Origin: Chitinophaga sancti
GTDB lineage: Bacteria > Bacteroidota > Bacteroidia > Chitinophagales > Chitinophagaceae
Assembly (NCBI RefSeq): GCF_034087045.1
Contig: NZ_CP139247.1
Span: 5,730,001-5,794,000, forward strand
Direction of reading: 5' to 3'
Length of the DNA: 64,000 nucleotides
The notes beneath the pieces are model-generated. The model was given only the letters and a program-made list of their open reading frames with translations. It was not told the DNA's origin and ran no database searches. A program made the position numbers and the translations under genes. Below are positions 1-8,657 of the stretch, one piece after another (position 1 is the stretch's first letter; each line of letters opens with the position of its first letter).

Positions 1-2
1 TC

Positions 3-704
3 CTAATTGACCTCTGTCTCGATACTATACAGGCTCCCACAGTATTCCTGGATGTATTAGAGGAACTAAAAGGCAGCACTATCGAAATCTATAAGAATCT
101 GGAGGTAATGATTGATATTGTCAATGCTACTGCTTTAAAAAGAGGATATTCAAGAGAAGTAGCCCTAACTCAAATACTCCCCGATATTATAAATTGGTCG
201 AAAGGGCCAGGACGGGAACATCTTACTAAGGCACTTGCTTGGTATGCCGATCTGATTACAACTGTCTATAAGATCAAAACACATGAACCATTAATGCAAA
301 CCTATTTCTCATGGCCATTTACAGAAAACTGGGAACTTCTAGCCGAATTATTTGATTTTTATCCCCCTCCAATCTATATAAAAGACGGTGAGTTACTTGG
401 GACTAAATCCACACTATCCGATGTCAATGAAAAGTACCAGGAAAATTATGACGCGGCCGAAACCTTTTGGTTCCATAGAGAAATATATGATCTCTTAATA
501 GCTGACAGCATAACGAAAATCAATGAGAAAAGCGAATGCCCTATCTATAATACGTGTCCAGTAAAAGATGTTTTAGACGATCACTACACCTGTAAAACAG
601 CCCCGTGGCAGATAATAAAGGGCAAAGAGAAGTTTCATTGCCCTTACGGAATGGCCGCCCATTCCTTTGGATTATGGCAGAATAATATTGAGATAAATTT
701 CTAA
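3..704 (+). CDS. Unknown protein, N-terminus cut by window edge
   Basis: The reading frame is open to the left edge, so the first ATG in view (108) is probably internal; 35 codons upstream of it are in frame. No family recognised. The C-terminal third has cysteines in the pattern C-x5-C, then two more Cys about 20 and 36 residues on, which could bind a metal, but that is a guess. The middle is rich in aromatic residues and predicted helical. It is followed by a strong terminator at 838-880, so it ends its transcription unit. Confidence 0.6.
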   Translation, partial: LIDLCLDTIQAPTVFLDVLEELKGSTIEIYKNLEVMIDIVNATALKRGYSREVALTQILPDIINWSKGPGREHLTKALAWYADLITTVYKIKTHEPLMQTYFSWPFTENWELLAELFDFYPPPIYIKDGELLGTKSTLSDVNEKYQENYDAAETFWFHREIYDLLIADSITKINEKSECPIYNTCPVKDVLDDHYTCKTAPWQIIKGKEKFHCPYGMAAHSFGLWQNNIEINF

Positions 705-837
705 TCCGTTTCAATGAAACCTACTTAACTACAATAAGAAAGATGCTTTTAGAATTCACCAGTTAGCTACTCAATACATTCAATTTAATCATAATCAATA
801 TTATTTGGTTCGAAAACTTACCACCAGTGGGCACAAA

Positions 838-880
838 AACAAGGAAATGTCGGAAATATCTCCGACATTTCCTTGTTTTT
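838..880 (+). terminator. Rho-independent terminator
   Basis: Perfect 17-bp inverted repeat (838-854 with 861-877), 6-nt loop, followed by a T run. It ends the unit of the first gene. Confidence 0.85.
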
Positions 881-1456
881 AATTGCCCCTATTTATCACT
901 TTAGGAGCCTAAATCACAACACTATTCAAACCATATCTTCATACCTTTTACCACATTCTTTGACTCATGAAATGACCCATGCCCCAACCTGCACTACGTG
1001 GATTTTTAAACTGTACTTTTTCTAATACAAATACCATATTTCATCTGGCGCATAGATATATTGAATAATAAATTCTCTCCGGGTGCAATACTTGGTAATA
1101 CAAATCTCCAGCGGTAATATCTTTGCATAATGACAAACCGAGCGAAATAATCCCGGGAATATTCAAATAAATAGCAGGAAAACATTTTCAAATATACAAA
1201 TGGCTTCCCCCTAATTATCGGTGAAGAATGTCTCCTTTAGATTTCTAAGACGAGTTAGGTTTTATGCTCCCAGGATATCACTTAACAATTTATACCTTAA
1301 TATGAATTTTTTGGTGAAAAGAAAGCGAAGTTGGAAATTACATTTTCTAATGATTAGTAGTAAGATGTGCATAACGTCTTTTTAATATCGCCGGGAAGCT
1401 GGCCGTCCTGCGTTTTACCCCATAGATGATTGTAAAAATCTAGAATAGAACTTAAA
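881..1456. other. Intergenic region, no supported gene
   Basis: About 575 bases without a convincing gene. A perfect plus-strand TAnnTTTG box (TATCTTTG, 1118-1125) ends 4 nt before an ATG at 1130, but that frame closes after six codons. This looks like the preserved promoter and first codons of a lost gene, or a chance match. The rest is AT-rich with no long open frame on either strand that looks coding. Confidence 0.4.
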
Positions 1457-2899
1457 ATGAACCAGTCCATTTCTCCTGAAAAGTATATTAAAACGCGTGC
1501 CAGGACGTTGAAGATAGATCGTTGTCTGGTAAATGCCGATTGGAATAGCAGCAAGTTCGCTCATGTGACCATCATACGAAAGCATACGAATGGGAATTTC
1601 ACCTTTGCTGGTTACTTGGTTGATTTGTTATGTCTTGGTGTTAAAGATACCTTCTATGGTTTTAACCAGTTAGAGGAGGATATGGCGGAGCTGTCAGAAG
1701 CCTATGGGATGGAAAATGAAATGGTAGAAATTGAATACGCCCTGGCACATAACATCATATTTGCAGGAGAGGAGTTTGCATCAGAATACCATATTCCACA
1801 GCACCGGGATTTTGTTAATATTACGAAGTATTTACTGGAAGAAGATGATGAAAGAGTTCCTTTGATAGAAATTCATACCGGGGATAAAGATGGATTGCCA
1901 CACTTAATTGTAACATCTTCAGATAGTTATCCGTCGGCTTTAGCATGCCTGAAAAGGTATGCTGGAGAGGGGAAATATCATTATACCGTGTTAGATAAAG
2001 AAGGCTTGATTGAAGATGGTAATTATTTTGGTGAGGACGATGACGCCGAAGAATTGGATGATGATTTCCCGGATTGTCATTTATGGACGAGGGATGATTG
2101 GAGGTCATTTATTAGTGACCTCACCCAGGAAAATTATAGGCTGTTTATGCAGGAATTCTCTTATATTTTTTTAATGGCCATCACGAAACCTGGACTGGAA
2201 GAGAGGGGGCTGGATATTATTAATGAGCTGTCCATAGCTGATAAGGGGGTAGATTGGAATGAAAACGGGGATGAAAATGAATATATAAAGACGCCGGAAG
2301 AGGGAGTAGCCATTGAGAAGATATATAATCAGATTACAAGAAAAGGAGCATCCTCCAAAGAGATAAAGAAAGTTTTATCCACGATCCAGGATTGTATCAA
2401 AAAGTGGCCAAACAATCCGCTGTTTAGGAATTATCAGTATAACGCCTATTTACTTTTGAACGATATTGATCGTGCTGAAGCAGAAATTTTTGAAACGTTG
2501 AGACTCTTCCCAGACTATCTGGTAGGCAAAACGATATATGCCGATTATCTCATTGCTCACAATCGTATAGATGAAGTACCAGCTGTATTTAATTCTAAAA
2601 GATATCTTTTTGAGCTATATAGTTACCGTAGTTCTTTTCATATTAATGAATTTATGCATTTTAATACGTCCTGGCTCTTCTATTATACTTCAAATGAAGA
2701 CTATGTAATGGCTGACTTTTACACCAGATTATTGGAAATAATACCAGGGGATTTATTAAGGGAGAAGCAGCATAAGTTATTAGAAATGATGGATATACAG
2801 CGAACTATGCTTGTGCTGAAATTGGTGAGTAAATCTAAGGAGAATACTGTGGAAATGGATAAATTGATTAGTCTGTTGATAAATGATCTGGCAAGATAA
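1457..2899 (+). CDS. TPR-like conserved Bacteroidota protein, unknown function
   Basis: 480 residues, no signal peptide, so probably cytoplasmic. The N-terminal ~190 residues form a globular domain with a stretch (HTNGNFTFAGYLVDLLCLGV) that I recall as conserved in uncharacterised Bacteroidota proteins. An acidic linker at ~194-206 (run of D/E) follows. The C-terminal half (~310-420) is helical with TPR-like spacing (residues NNPLFRNYQYNAYLLLND and LFPDYLVGKTIYADYL). The role is unknown; TPRs suggest protein-protein contacts. ATG at 1457 is preceded by an A-rich stretch typical of Bacteroidota starts. Confidence 0.75.
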   Translation: MNQSISPEKYIKTRARTLKIDRCLVNADWNSSKFAHVTIIRKHTNGNFTFAGYLVDLLCLGVKDTFYGFNQLEEDMAELSEAYGMENEMVEIEYALAHNIIFAGEEFASEYHIPQHRDFVNITKYLLEEDDERVPLIEIHTGDKDGLPHLIVTSSDSYPSALACLKRYAGEGKYHYTVLDKEGLIEDGNYFGEDDDAEELDDDFPDCHLWTRDDWRSFISDLTQENYRLFMQEFSYIFLMAITKPGLEERGLDIINELSIADKGVDWNENGDENEYIKTPEEGVAIEKIYNQITRKGASSKEIKKVLSTIQDCIKKWPNNPLFRNYQYNAYLLLNDIDRAEAEIFETLRLFPDYLVGKTIYADYLIAHNRIDEVPAVFNSKRYLFELYSYRSSFHINEFMHFNTSWLFYYTSNEDYVMADFYTRLLEIIPGDLLREKQHKLLEMMDIQRTMLVLKLVSKSKENTVEMDKLISLLINDLAR

Positions 2900-3094
2900 A
2901 TAATTATAAATATTATTGTCACCAATCAAAGTGATTGACCTGGCTGCCTTGCAATAGCAGGTTTTCCCCCGAATAAATGGCTGTAGCCAATCTGATTGAT
3001 AATGTCTTGCCTTTATTCTGTGTAACGGGTTGCTTCCCGGTTCTAAAATATCCTTTTATTATTACAATAACCTTGAATCCAAAATTCAATATAC

Positions 3095-3607
3095 ATGAAG
3101 ATAGCTGTGATAGGTGCCCATAAGGTTGGTAAAACGACATTAGCTGAAGAAATCCTGGAGTGTCTTCCCGGATACACCCTTCATATAGAACCATATCATG
3201 CTCTCGAAGAATCAGGATACATATTTTCTGATATACCCGATGTTCATGACTTCATTAAACAATTTGAATATTCGGTAAAACAAATCTCAAAATCCGGAGA
3301 AAATATAATATTTGATAGATGTCCAATTGATATTCTGGCATATGTCCATGCTATTGATGAAGCCAGGAATATTGAACAATTATTTGAAACCGCTCAAATA
3401 GTAATCAATGCAATAGATCTCATTGTGTTCGTTCCTATAGAAGAACCAGATTTAATATCCTGCCAGAAATCAGATTTACCTAAACTTAGATACAGGGTAA
3501 ATGATATACTTAATGACTGGATATGGCAATTGGATATAAAAACTATTGAAGTTAACGGCGCCTTGTTTAACCGTAGAGATCAGGTAATAAATAAAATAGC
3601 TTTCTGA
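3095..3607 (+). CDS. P-loop NTPase, nucleotide-kinase-like
   Basis: 170 residues. Walker A at residues 7-15 (GAHKVGKTT). A DRCPIDILAYVHA segment at ~74-86 resembles the substrate/LID-side aspartate motif of small nucleoside and deoxynucleoside kinases and AAA_28-type P-loop proteins. The C-terminus has the beta-strand/helix alternation of the fold. Substrate cannot be assigned. It stands alone, 195 bp after the TPR-like gene on the same strand. The name kinase is inference; P-loop ATPase is certain. Confidence 0.75.
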   Translation: MKIAVIGAHKVGKTTLAEEILECLPGYTLHIEPYHALEESGYIFSDIPDVHDFIKQFEYSVKQISKSGENIIFDRCPIDILAYVHAIDEARNIEQLFETAQIVINAIDLIVFVPIEEPDLISCQKSDLPKLRYRVNDILNDWIWQLDIKTIEVNGALFNRRDQVINKIAF

Positions 3608-3656
3608 AAATAGCCGCCAACTGGTTCGAAAATGATTCGTTACCGGGCACTTGGCT

Positions 3657-3756
3657 GGGGCTGACTAAAAAGTAAAATGAAGGCGTTCAGAATTGCGCAA
3701 AAGCAATTTCGGCTCCATCACCTACCCGAGAGGGGGTACCCTTTTGGGTCAGCCCC
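3657..3756. repeat. MITE-like element, ~100 bp
   Basis: A 100-bp segment bounded by imperfect 16-bp terminal inverted repeats: GGGGCTGACTAAAAAG at the left and, on the other strand at the right, GGGGCTGACCCAAAAG (14 of 16 match). There is no coding capacity inside. An internal TTGCGCAA palindrome is present. It lies beside a transposase fossil, so it may be a solo IS end or a non-autonomous derivative. No target duplication could be seen. Confidence 0.5.
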
Positions 3757-3799
3757 ATTGTTTTATGGTTGTTTGATTCTGGTCTCGGGTTGTAATGGA

Positions 3800-3960
3800 T
3801 CAAGTTGAATTTCTGGGGGGATTTGTGTGGCAAGGATAAATTTTAGATAACCTGAACAGGAAAAATTCTACATCTCTTACACCTCTCATCGCATTCCTAA
3901 ACGCTTTAATCTTTGCATTAAATGATTCTGCAGCTGCATTGATGACCCTGTCCACTTCCT
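3800..3960 (-). pseudogene. ISL3-family transposase C-terminal fossil
   Basis: The minus-strand frame encodes NAAAESFNAKIKAFRNAMRG followed by VRDVEFFLFRLSKIYP, the very conserved C-terminal end of ISL3 (IS204/IS1001-type) transposases, including the catalytic-region glutamate context AESFNAKIK. Upstream residues (to 4105) are degenerate and the other ~350 residues of a normal transposase are missing. This is a decayed 3' end of an IS, not a functional gene. Confidence 0.7.
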
Positions 3961-4228
3961 GTTGCTGATGGCTACGCCAGAAACATGTATTCACATAATG
4001 GTTAGCAGAGCCGAACCTGGCATTCCTACCCGAATCCCGAACAAAATTCTTTTCTGCTTCAGAAGATGTTTGAGTTTTTAACGGATAAATAAAGGATAAA
4101 AGCATATTTTATCCGGAATGGAATACGGATGGAAATGAAAAAGCTAAAAACTGAAAAGCCCTCATTAAGGAACATGGGATAGTTTCCAGTTCATTTGGTA
4201 ACAAATGTGGAGCAATGGCGTGGTGTAG

Positions 4229-4275
4229 ACTTTTCATCTTTGCAGTATTGATAAAACACTTCAAAGATGAAAAGT
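4229..4275. promoter_or_regulatory. Inverted repeat enclosing a start codon
   Basis: Perfect 14-bp arms, ACTTTTCATCTTTG (4229-4242) and its complement (4262-4275), separated by 19 bp. The right arm contains the ATG (4267) of the outer-membrane protein gene. The left arm contains CATCTTTG, one base off the TAnnTTTG -7 box. If transcribed whole it would hide the start codon; if transcription starts at the -7 box it would act as a DNA operator instead. Confidence 0.5.
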
Positions 4276-4866
4276 TACCTATTATTGACCATTGCCATCT
4301 TTTACGGGATGGTACTGCATGCACAGGATGGTGTGAAAAGCAGTTTCTGGCATCCTGATCCACCGCATTACAAAGCTAAACAAGCCATTGAAACGGAATC
4401 GCTCTTCCCGATGTTTTTTACAGGTGGGTACCACGCCGCCGTAGGATTCCGCTACGATAAATTCCGCGTCAGAGTAAGCGTTATTAATGGTGGCCACTAC
4501 AATGCAGAACCTGCCGGACTGAAAAACCAAAAAGATGATTTCAAACGATTCTACAAAACATCTCCAGGTATCTTCCTGGGATATAATATCTGGAAGAACC
4601 TGGAACTCTATACATTTCTGGAAATGCACACTTTTGCCATTGAACAAAAGTCTACCGGCATTCGCCAGGATATACGGAGCAATGACTTTGGCGGGGGTAT
4701 CAGCTACCAGTTTTTCTTTAGTAAATACATATACCTGCAACCGGGTCTGCACTTGTATTTGCGGGGCGATAAAACCCGCGATTTCAATGGCGAACAATAC
4801 ACGATACCTAATGCAGATGTTGCCCCGGTCATCCGTATAGGGTTCAGGTTATGGGAAAAACAATAA
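4267..4866 (+). CDS. Outer-membrane beta-barrel-like protein
   Basis: 199 residues. A signal peptide at 1-19 ends in LHAQ. The rest is alternating amphipathic strands rich in aromatic residues (FRYDKFRVRVSVINGG, GGGISYQFFFSKYIYLQPGL), and ends in IRIGFRLWEKQ, compatible with a small 8-stranded barrel in the outer membrane. Specific role unknown. The next small gene overlaps its 3' end by 16 nt, suggesting coupling. The start lies inside an inverted repeat (4229-4275). Confidence 0.7.
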   Translation: MKSYLLLTIAIFYGMVLHAQDGVKSSFWHPDPPHYKAKQAIETESLFPMFFTGGYHAAVGFRYDKFRVRVSVINGGHYNAEPAGLKNQKDDFKRFYKTSPGIFLGYNIWKNLELYTFLEMHTFAIEQKSTGIRQDIRSNDFGGGISYQFFFSKYIYLQPGLHLYLRGDKTRDFNGEQYTIPNADVAPVIRIGFRLWEKQ

Positions 4867-5048
4867 GATTAATGATGTTATGGCCGTGTATGTTATTCGC
4901 TTGTGGCAACTATACACGCAAGAACATGACAACTATAGGTCAATCTTCTCCTGCAATGAAACAGCTATTGTATTATGCCTCATTGGTAGGTAGTTCCACA
5001 ATACGCAGCCTGCGTAGACCCATTGATAGTTTTACAATATTTAAGTAA
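4851..5048 (+). CDS. Possible small lipoprotein
   Basis: 65 residues overlapping the end of the barrel gene. The N-terminus has a hydrophobic stretch ending in a lipobox-like LFAC-G (Cys ~18), so it could be a lipoprotein. The C-terminal part is not recognised. Its stop codon TAA lies inside the 4-bp target duplication of the IS701-type insertion, so the insertion did not change its length. Small size and lack of homology knowledge keep this uncertain. Confidence 0.4.
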   Translation: MGKTIRLMMLWPCMLFACGNYTRKNMTTIGQSSPAMKQLLYYASLVGSSTIRSLRRPIDSFTIFK

Positions 5049-6504
5049 CTTGATTTAGTCAAATTCGAATAAATAATAATTTCTTCATTTTTCTATAATC
5101 TGGTGGCTGTTTTGCAAGAATATCATCTATGATATTTCGTATTGATCGTAATGTTAATTTGAGAACAGATCTTATCAATAAGATGATGTCTTGTGTTGTT
5201 ACCCAAACCTTTTCTTCATAGCAAAAGAGTTTTTGAGTGTTCAGGAACAGTTGCGCCAACATCACCATAGCCATGTGCTTATGCCAGCTTTGAGCGCTCC
5301 GGGTCTGATACTCATTTAGTCCTAACTCTTTTTTACCTTCTCTAAATGATTTTTCAATAAAGAATCGCTTGCACTGCATATAAGCCAACTCTTTTATTGA
5401 TGCCCCAGGTTTATAGCACAGGCTATATTTAATGGTACCATCAACATCTTTTCTAATTAATAATTGAAGCACCTGACGCTTCTCTGTTAACGGATTGAAT
5501 ATATAAATCTCTCTGCAATGGAACCAGGCAAACAGTTTTTTTCCTTTGCTTTGATGACGTATTTTCATCCACGTCCAATCCTTCTTTTTCAATCCAGACA
5601 TGTATTTACGGATTGATATAGATTCTCTGTTTGGTCGTGCGTAAACATTTTTAGGTCCTCTTTTTCCTGGTACGCTGACTGGAACTCTCATTTGGAATGC
5701 CTCCAGCCAGATCCCATGGCTATCTGGTACATCGGCAACGAATGGTAAACCTATCTTTATCAAATAACACAATAGATTTGCATCTCGGCCATAAAATGCA
5801 TCAAAGCAGACCCATTTTACCTTCACCTTTAATTTTAGCACTACATGATCAATGATTTCCTTAGCAAGGTCAATTTTAGTGGCTTCTGATCCTAAAGACA
5901 ATCTGGCTTGAACAAGATTAACAAGGCTACCTCCGCATAAAGCTCCAAACACACCAACCTGACAGTTGTCTGTTTTTCCAATCTGGCCGCAGTACTGCCT
6001 TTTCACCCCTGCAGAGAGCTTCCCCTTTTTAGGATTGCCGCTTTCATCAACTATAAAACAAGTATCGTCTTCCAGTCCACACTGTTGTAAAAGATGCCAG
6101 AAGTCTAAAGTTATCTTATCCATCAGCTTCGAATAACACCACTTGCCAACGGTTATAAAATGGTGTAAGCATTGCTGACTAGTATTCTGAAGTTCCTGAG
6201 CCATCACCTGGCAATTACGTCGTCGACTAACCATTAAGCCCTTCAAATAAGAAGATGCATTTGCTGTTCCGTCTTTTGTCTTGCTTTTAAAGTAAAATGT
6301 GAAGCTGAGAAGAAATTGTAACAACCGACTCTCTACGAGTCGGAAATTGCTTATTTTCGACTCATATTTTTGTTTATTAATTAAGCCCGTTCGGTTTCTA
6401 CTGTTTGGGCTTTTCTTTTGGGATGATGCAAAGGTATGCAAAACCCGCTTCCGTGCAAAGTTTCGACTATAATATGTAAAGAACTATAATTTGACTAAAC
6501 AGAG
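5049..6504 (-). mobile_element. IS701-family insertion sequence, 1456 bp
   Basis: Imperfect 17-bp terminal inverted repeats (CTTGATTTAGTCAAATT at 5049-5065; the right end read inward is CTCTGTTTAGTCAAATT, 6504-6488; 14 of 17 match, the inner 12 perfect). Both ends are flanked by GTAA (5045-5048 and 6505-6508), a 4-bp target duplication, which fits the IS701 family (usual target YTAR). The single gene on the minus strand is a full-length transposase. The element looks complete and fairly recent. It sits 50 bp upstream of the Crp-like gene. Confidence 0.85.
5059..6441 (-). CDS. IS701-family transposase
   Basis: 460 residues in the longest reading. DDE-type: VDESGNPKKGK (first Asp, ~residue 131), the family hallmark KRQYCGQIGKTDNCQVGVF, CFDAFYGRD (second Asp) and FIEKSFREGKKELGL (Glu). 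The ATG at 6441 overlaps a perfect minus-strand TACCTTTG box (6428-6435), so translation more likely begins downstream, near the conserved FYFKSKTKD region. A 7-bp stem (6325-6331 with 6337-6343) in the 5' part could restrict read-through expression, as in other IS elements; this is inference. Confidence 0.9.
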   Translation of the reverse strand: MHTFASSQKKSPNSRNRTGLINKQKYESKISNFRLVESRLLQFLLSFTFYFKSKTKDGTANASSYLKGLMVSRRRNCQVMAQELQNTSQQCLHHFITVGKWCYSKLMDKITLDFWHLLQQCGLEDDTCFIVDESGNPKKGKLSAGVKRQYCGQIGKTDNCQVGVFGALCGGSLVNLVQARLSLGSEATKIDLAKEIIDHVVLKLKVKVKWVCFDAFYGRDANLLCYLIKIGLPFVADVPDSHGIWLEAFQMRVPVSVPGKRGPKNVYARPNRESISIRKYMSGLKKKDWTWMKIRHQSKGKKLFAWFHCREIYIFNPLTEKRQVLQLLIRKDVDGTIKYSLCYKPGASIKELAYMQCKRFFIEKSFREGKKELGLNEYQTRSAQSWHKHMAMVMLAQLFLNTQKLFCYEEKVWVTTQDIILLIRSVLKLTLRSIRNIIDDILAKQPPDYRKMKKLLFIRI

Positions 6505-6523
6505 GTAATCTTTTTTGTTTTTG

Positions 6524-6531
6524 TAAATTTG
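6524..6531 (+). promoter_or_regulatory. Candidate -7 element (TAAATTTG)
   Basis: Matches TAnnTTTG, 27 nt upstream of the Crp-like ATG at 6558. The -33 region would fall on the right end of the IS (about 6501-6504), so the insertion replaced it. Confidence 0.5.
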
Positions 6532-6557
6532 TCCCACAATTCATATGTATTTGTGGA

Positions 6558-7151
6558 ATGACAGATAAACAAGATCTAAAACAACAGGTTGAAAGCATTT
6601 GTCCCTTGAGCGATGAAGAGTGGCAGACATTTGCTGCACGGCTAAACTACAGGGAGATCAAAAAAGGAGATTACGTTTTATACCAGGACCGGGTTTGTGA
6701 TTTCGTGGCATTTGTTCAATCGGGAGCTTTTGTTTATTTCCGCTCTTTGGAAAATGGAACGGAGTATACCACTGATTTCGGTTTCAACGGTGAATGGATT
6801 GGAGATATGTATAGCCGGCTGAATGGCATCCCTTCTTTTCTCAACATTAAGGCATTGGAAGATTCGGCGATACATATTTTATATCAAAAGGACCTGGATG
6901 AATTACTTATTGCTATCCCAGCATTGGAAAAGCTGCTCCGGATTCTGGTTGAAAGAGCTTTTTTGAAGATCGTCCGACAAAGCCTGCACTTTCAGATAGT
7001 TGATGCCAAAGAACGTTACCTGAAATTGATGGAAGAATCGCCGGAAATTTTGCAAAGAGTCCCCTTGTACCATATTGCCAACTATCTGGGTATCGCTCCC
7101 AAATCGCTGAGTAGGATCAGAAAAAATACGGTTAAAGAAAGACAGCCCTGA
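6558..7151 (+). CDS. Crp/Fnr-family transcriptional regulator
   Basis: 197 residues, the usual length for Bacteroidota Crp-like regulators. The N-terminal cyclic-nucleotide-binding-like beta-roll spans ~20-115 (KKGDYVLYQDRVCDFVAFVQSG). The C-terminal helix-turn-helix is at ~160-190 (IANYLGIAPKSLSRIRK). No Cys cluster for an Fnr-type iron-sulfur site. The ligand is unknown; most Bacteroidota members lack key cAMP contacts. Its promoter region was cut by the IS701-type insertion 50 bp upstream, so expression is probably altered. Confidence 0.85.
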   Translation: MTDKQDLKQQVESICPLSDEEWQTFAARLNYREIKKGDYVLYQDRVCDFVAFVQSGAFVYFRSLENGTEYTTDFGFNGEWIGDMYSRLNGIPSFLNIKALEDSAIHILYQKDLDELLIAIPALEKLLRILVERAFLKIVRQSLHFQIVDAKERYLKLMEESPEILQRVPLYHIANYLGIAPKSLSRIRKNTVKERQP

Positions 7152-7299
7152 CGAAACGGTATTTAACGCTTTAAAAAAATAGATCAGTCCGGGTAAATCC
7201 TGGGTCAAATACCCATGTATGCTTTGTAATCAAGGCATACAGGCTTAAAATAACTAGAACTTATTTCATAAATGCCATTTAGATTTTTGAGATCTTTAT

Positions 7300-7461
7300 A
7301 GCTTGTCAAGACGGGGAAATTTAACTGATGACCAATGTGCTATAATACAGCCACTAATTCCAGAAGTGGTATCAAGCGAAGATGGCAAAGACCGTCCGCG
7401 TATATATAGCGACAGAGAGGTTCTCAATGGTATCCTATGGATACTGAGAAGCGGAATTTGA
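7300..7461 (+). pseudogene. IS5-family transposase N-terminal fossil
   Basis: The frame reads LTDDQCAIIQPLIPE, then DGKDRPRIYSDREVLNGILW and ILRSGI, then a TGA at 7459-7461. This is the conserved N-terminal domain of IS5-group transposases, where ILRTGAPWRDLP would normally follow. The catalytic part is gone and no start codon remains. 7152-7299 and 7462-7676 hold no other recognisable gene. Confidence 0.7.
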
Positions 7462-7676
7462 AACAAGGGGAGGAATAGATCTATCAGAATGTTCTATATT
7501 TACACACATAAAAATGTAACGGCAAACGTGGGTACAAAGGGTTAGCATGGCGCACTCCTTGCATAATGATTCTAATTACGCTAAAACCACAACGCTATTA
7601 ACATGTAAGCATGTCACTTAGCTAAATATTGATGATAGTGTAATTTTAGTTAAATTACGCCTACAAATAGAACCCT

Positions 7677-7997
7677 ATGTCAGATCTCTTCCCTGATATT
7701 CAAGGCCCTCTAAGTGATAGCCACATGAAGGCGCTCCTCCTGATGCACAACTCAAATACTGATGAGTTCAAAAAGGTATTTGAACTAATTACAGAAGAAC
7801 AAAGAAAGCAATTTACAGAGATGCTGAAGAAAACCGCCCAGATGAAATGGAAAGCCATGAGAAATGAACAGCGCTCTATAAGAGCAAAAGAGAAGGAAAA
7901 ACAACGGCAAAATTCACCTCATCCATTTTATGGCAATATGGGAGAACCTGAGAACAGGGAAGAGAACAAAGCAAAATATGGTGTTTATCCGAATTAA
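7677..7997 (+). CDS. Small charged helical protein, unknown
   Basis: 106 residues, no signal peptide. Residues 25-80 are strongly helical and basic (KQFTEMLKKTAQMKWKAMRN, then alternating K/R/E), possibly a coiled coil; the tail is polar (NREENKAKYGVYPN). No family recognised. It stands alone between an IS fossil and a permease fossil; composition looks coding, but support is only codon pattern. Confidence 0.5.
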   Translation: MSDLFPDIQGPLSDSHMKALLLMHNSNTDEFKKVFELITEEQRKQFTEMLKKTAQMKWKAMRNEQRSIRAKEKEKQRQNSPHPFYGNMGEPENREENKAKYGVYPN

Positions 7998-8094
7998 TTT
8001 TAGCCTGAAATAGACCTATCACATCATAGTTGTTCCTCTTACGAGTGATTGAATATTTTTCATCACTACCAGAAGTATCATAAAACTTGAATAC

Positions 8095-8275
8095 CTAGAC
8101 TACATTTCCCAGAAAACTTATCAGCGAATTTAATGCAATCACCAACAAGGATGTACCCACAGCCTCCTTCATGAGTAAGTGAAGTTTTAATACCAGGGCA
8201 GGAATCAGGGAAAATCCACCGCCAGCTCCTAATATCCTGTTACCACCCCAATGTCTATACCCAAAGGACCAGCGG
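8095..8275 (-). pseudogene. TauE/SafE sulfite-exporter-type permease fossil
   Basis: The minus strand encodes [20 protein letters not shown] directly followed by [20 protein letters not shown] and FLGNVV, then TAG (8095-8097). This is the conserved central motif of TauE/SafE permeases (GAGGGFLxxPALVL...VGTSLxxIxxNSLxxFxG). Just upstream, in another frame, GIDIGVVTG matches the preceding family segment, so a frameshift separates the two parts. The first and last thirds are missing. Such permeases often accompany persulfide dioxygenase/rhodanese genes like the intact one at 8658, so this was probably part of that sulfur locus. Confidence 0.7.
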
Positions 8276-8657
8276 GACTAACCACTTTCTTGTAATAAAG
8301 ACTGTTAATAGTCACTTTGCCCAGCTTTTTATTTTAACCTCGCTGTGTAACATTTGTCACCTATAATATGCTGTAAGAATTGTAATTCTGTAATGCTAAA
8401 GTCTGGGAGTGTCAGCCTTTGCCTGCCATAATTAGAATGATGCATGCAAAAAGATAAGCAAGTGAACAACCTGCCGTAGTAGTTGGTATTTTGTTATAAA
8501 GTGCCAGTGTATGTATTTACCTCGGCATTATAGTCTAAATTCGGCATAAATAATATCAAATGCTATGAAAGAACGTTATCCTCTTCGACAAATATTCCCA
8601 GGATGATAGTAAAAACAGGATACAACATCTTTGCATTAAACAGAAAAACTAACAACT
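8276..8657. other. Intergenic region between permease fossil and sulfur gene
   Basis: No intact gene. A minus-strand stretch around 8410-8510 reads as a membrane-like peptide (LYNKIPTTTAGCSLAYLFAC) ending in a stop, which may be another worn fragment, but I cannot assign it. CATCTTTG near 8625 is one base off the -7 box and lies ~25 nt before the ATG at 8658. Confidence 0.35.

Noticed and set aside
1006..1191. Minus-strand ORF of 61 codons
   Set aside because: No start context, odd composition, no recognisable motif; overlaps a plus-strand promoter-like box.
807..3650. Composite mobile unit bounded by GGTTCGAAAA...TTACC...GGGCAC motifs (near 808-834 and 3622-3650)
   Set aside because: The two motifs are in direct orientation but match only in short blocks with gaps, and no transposase or target duplication supports a unit.
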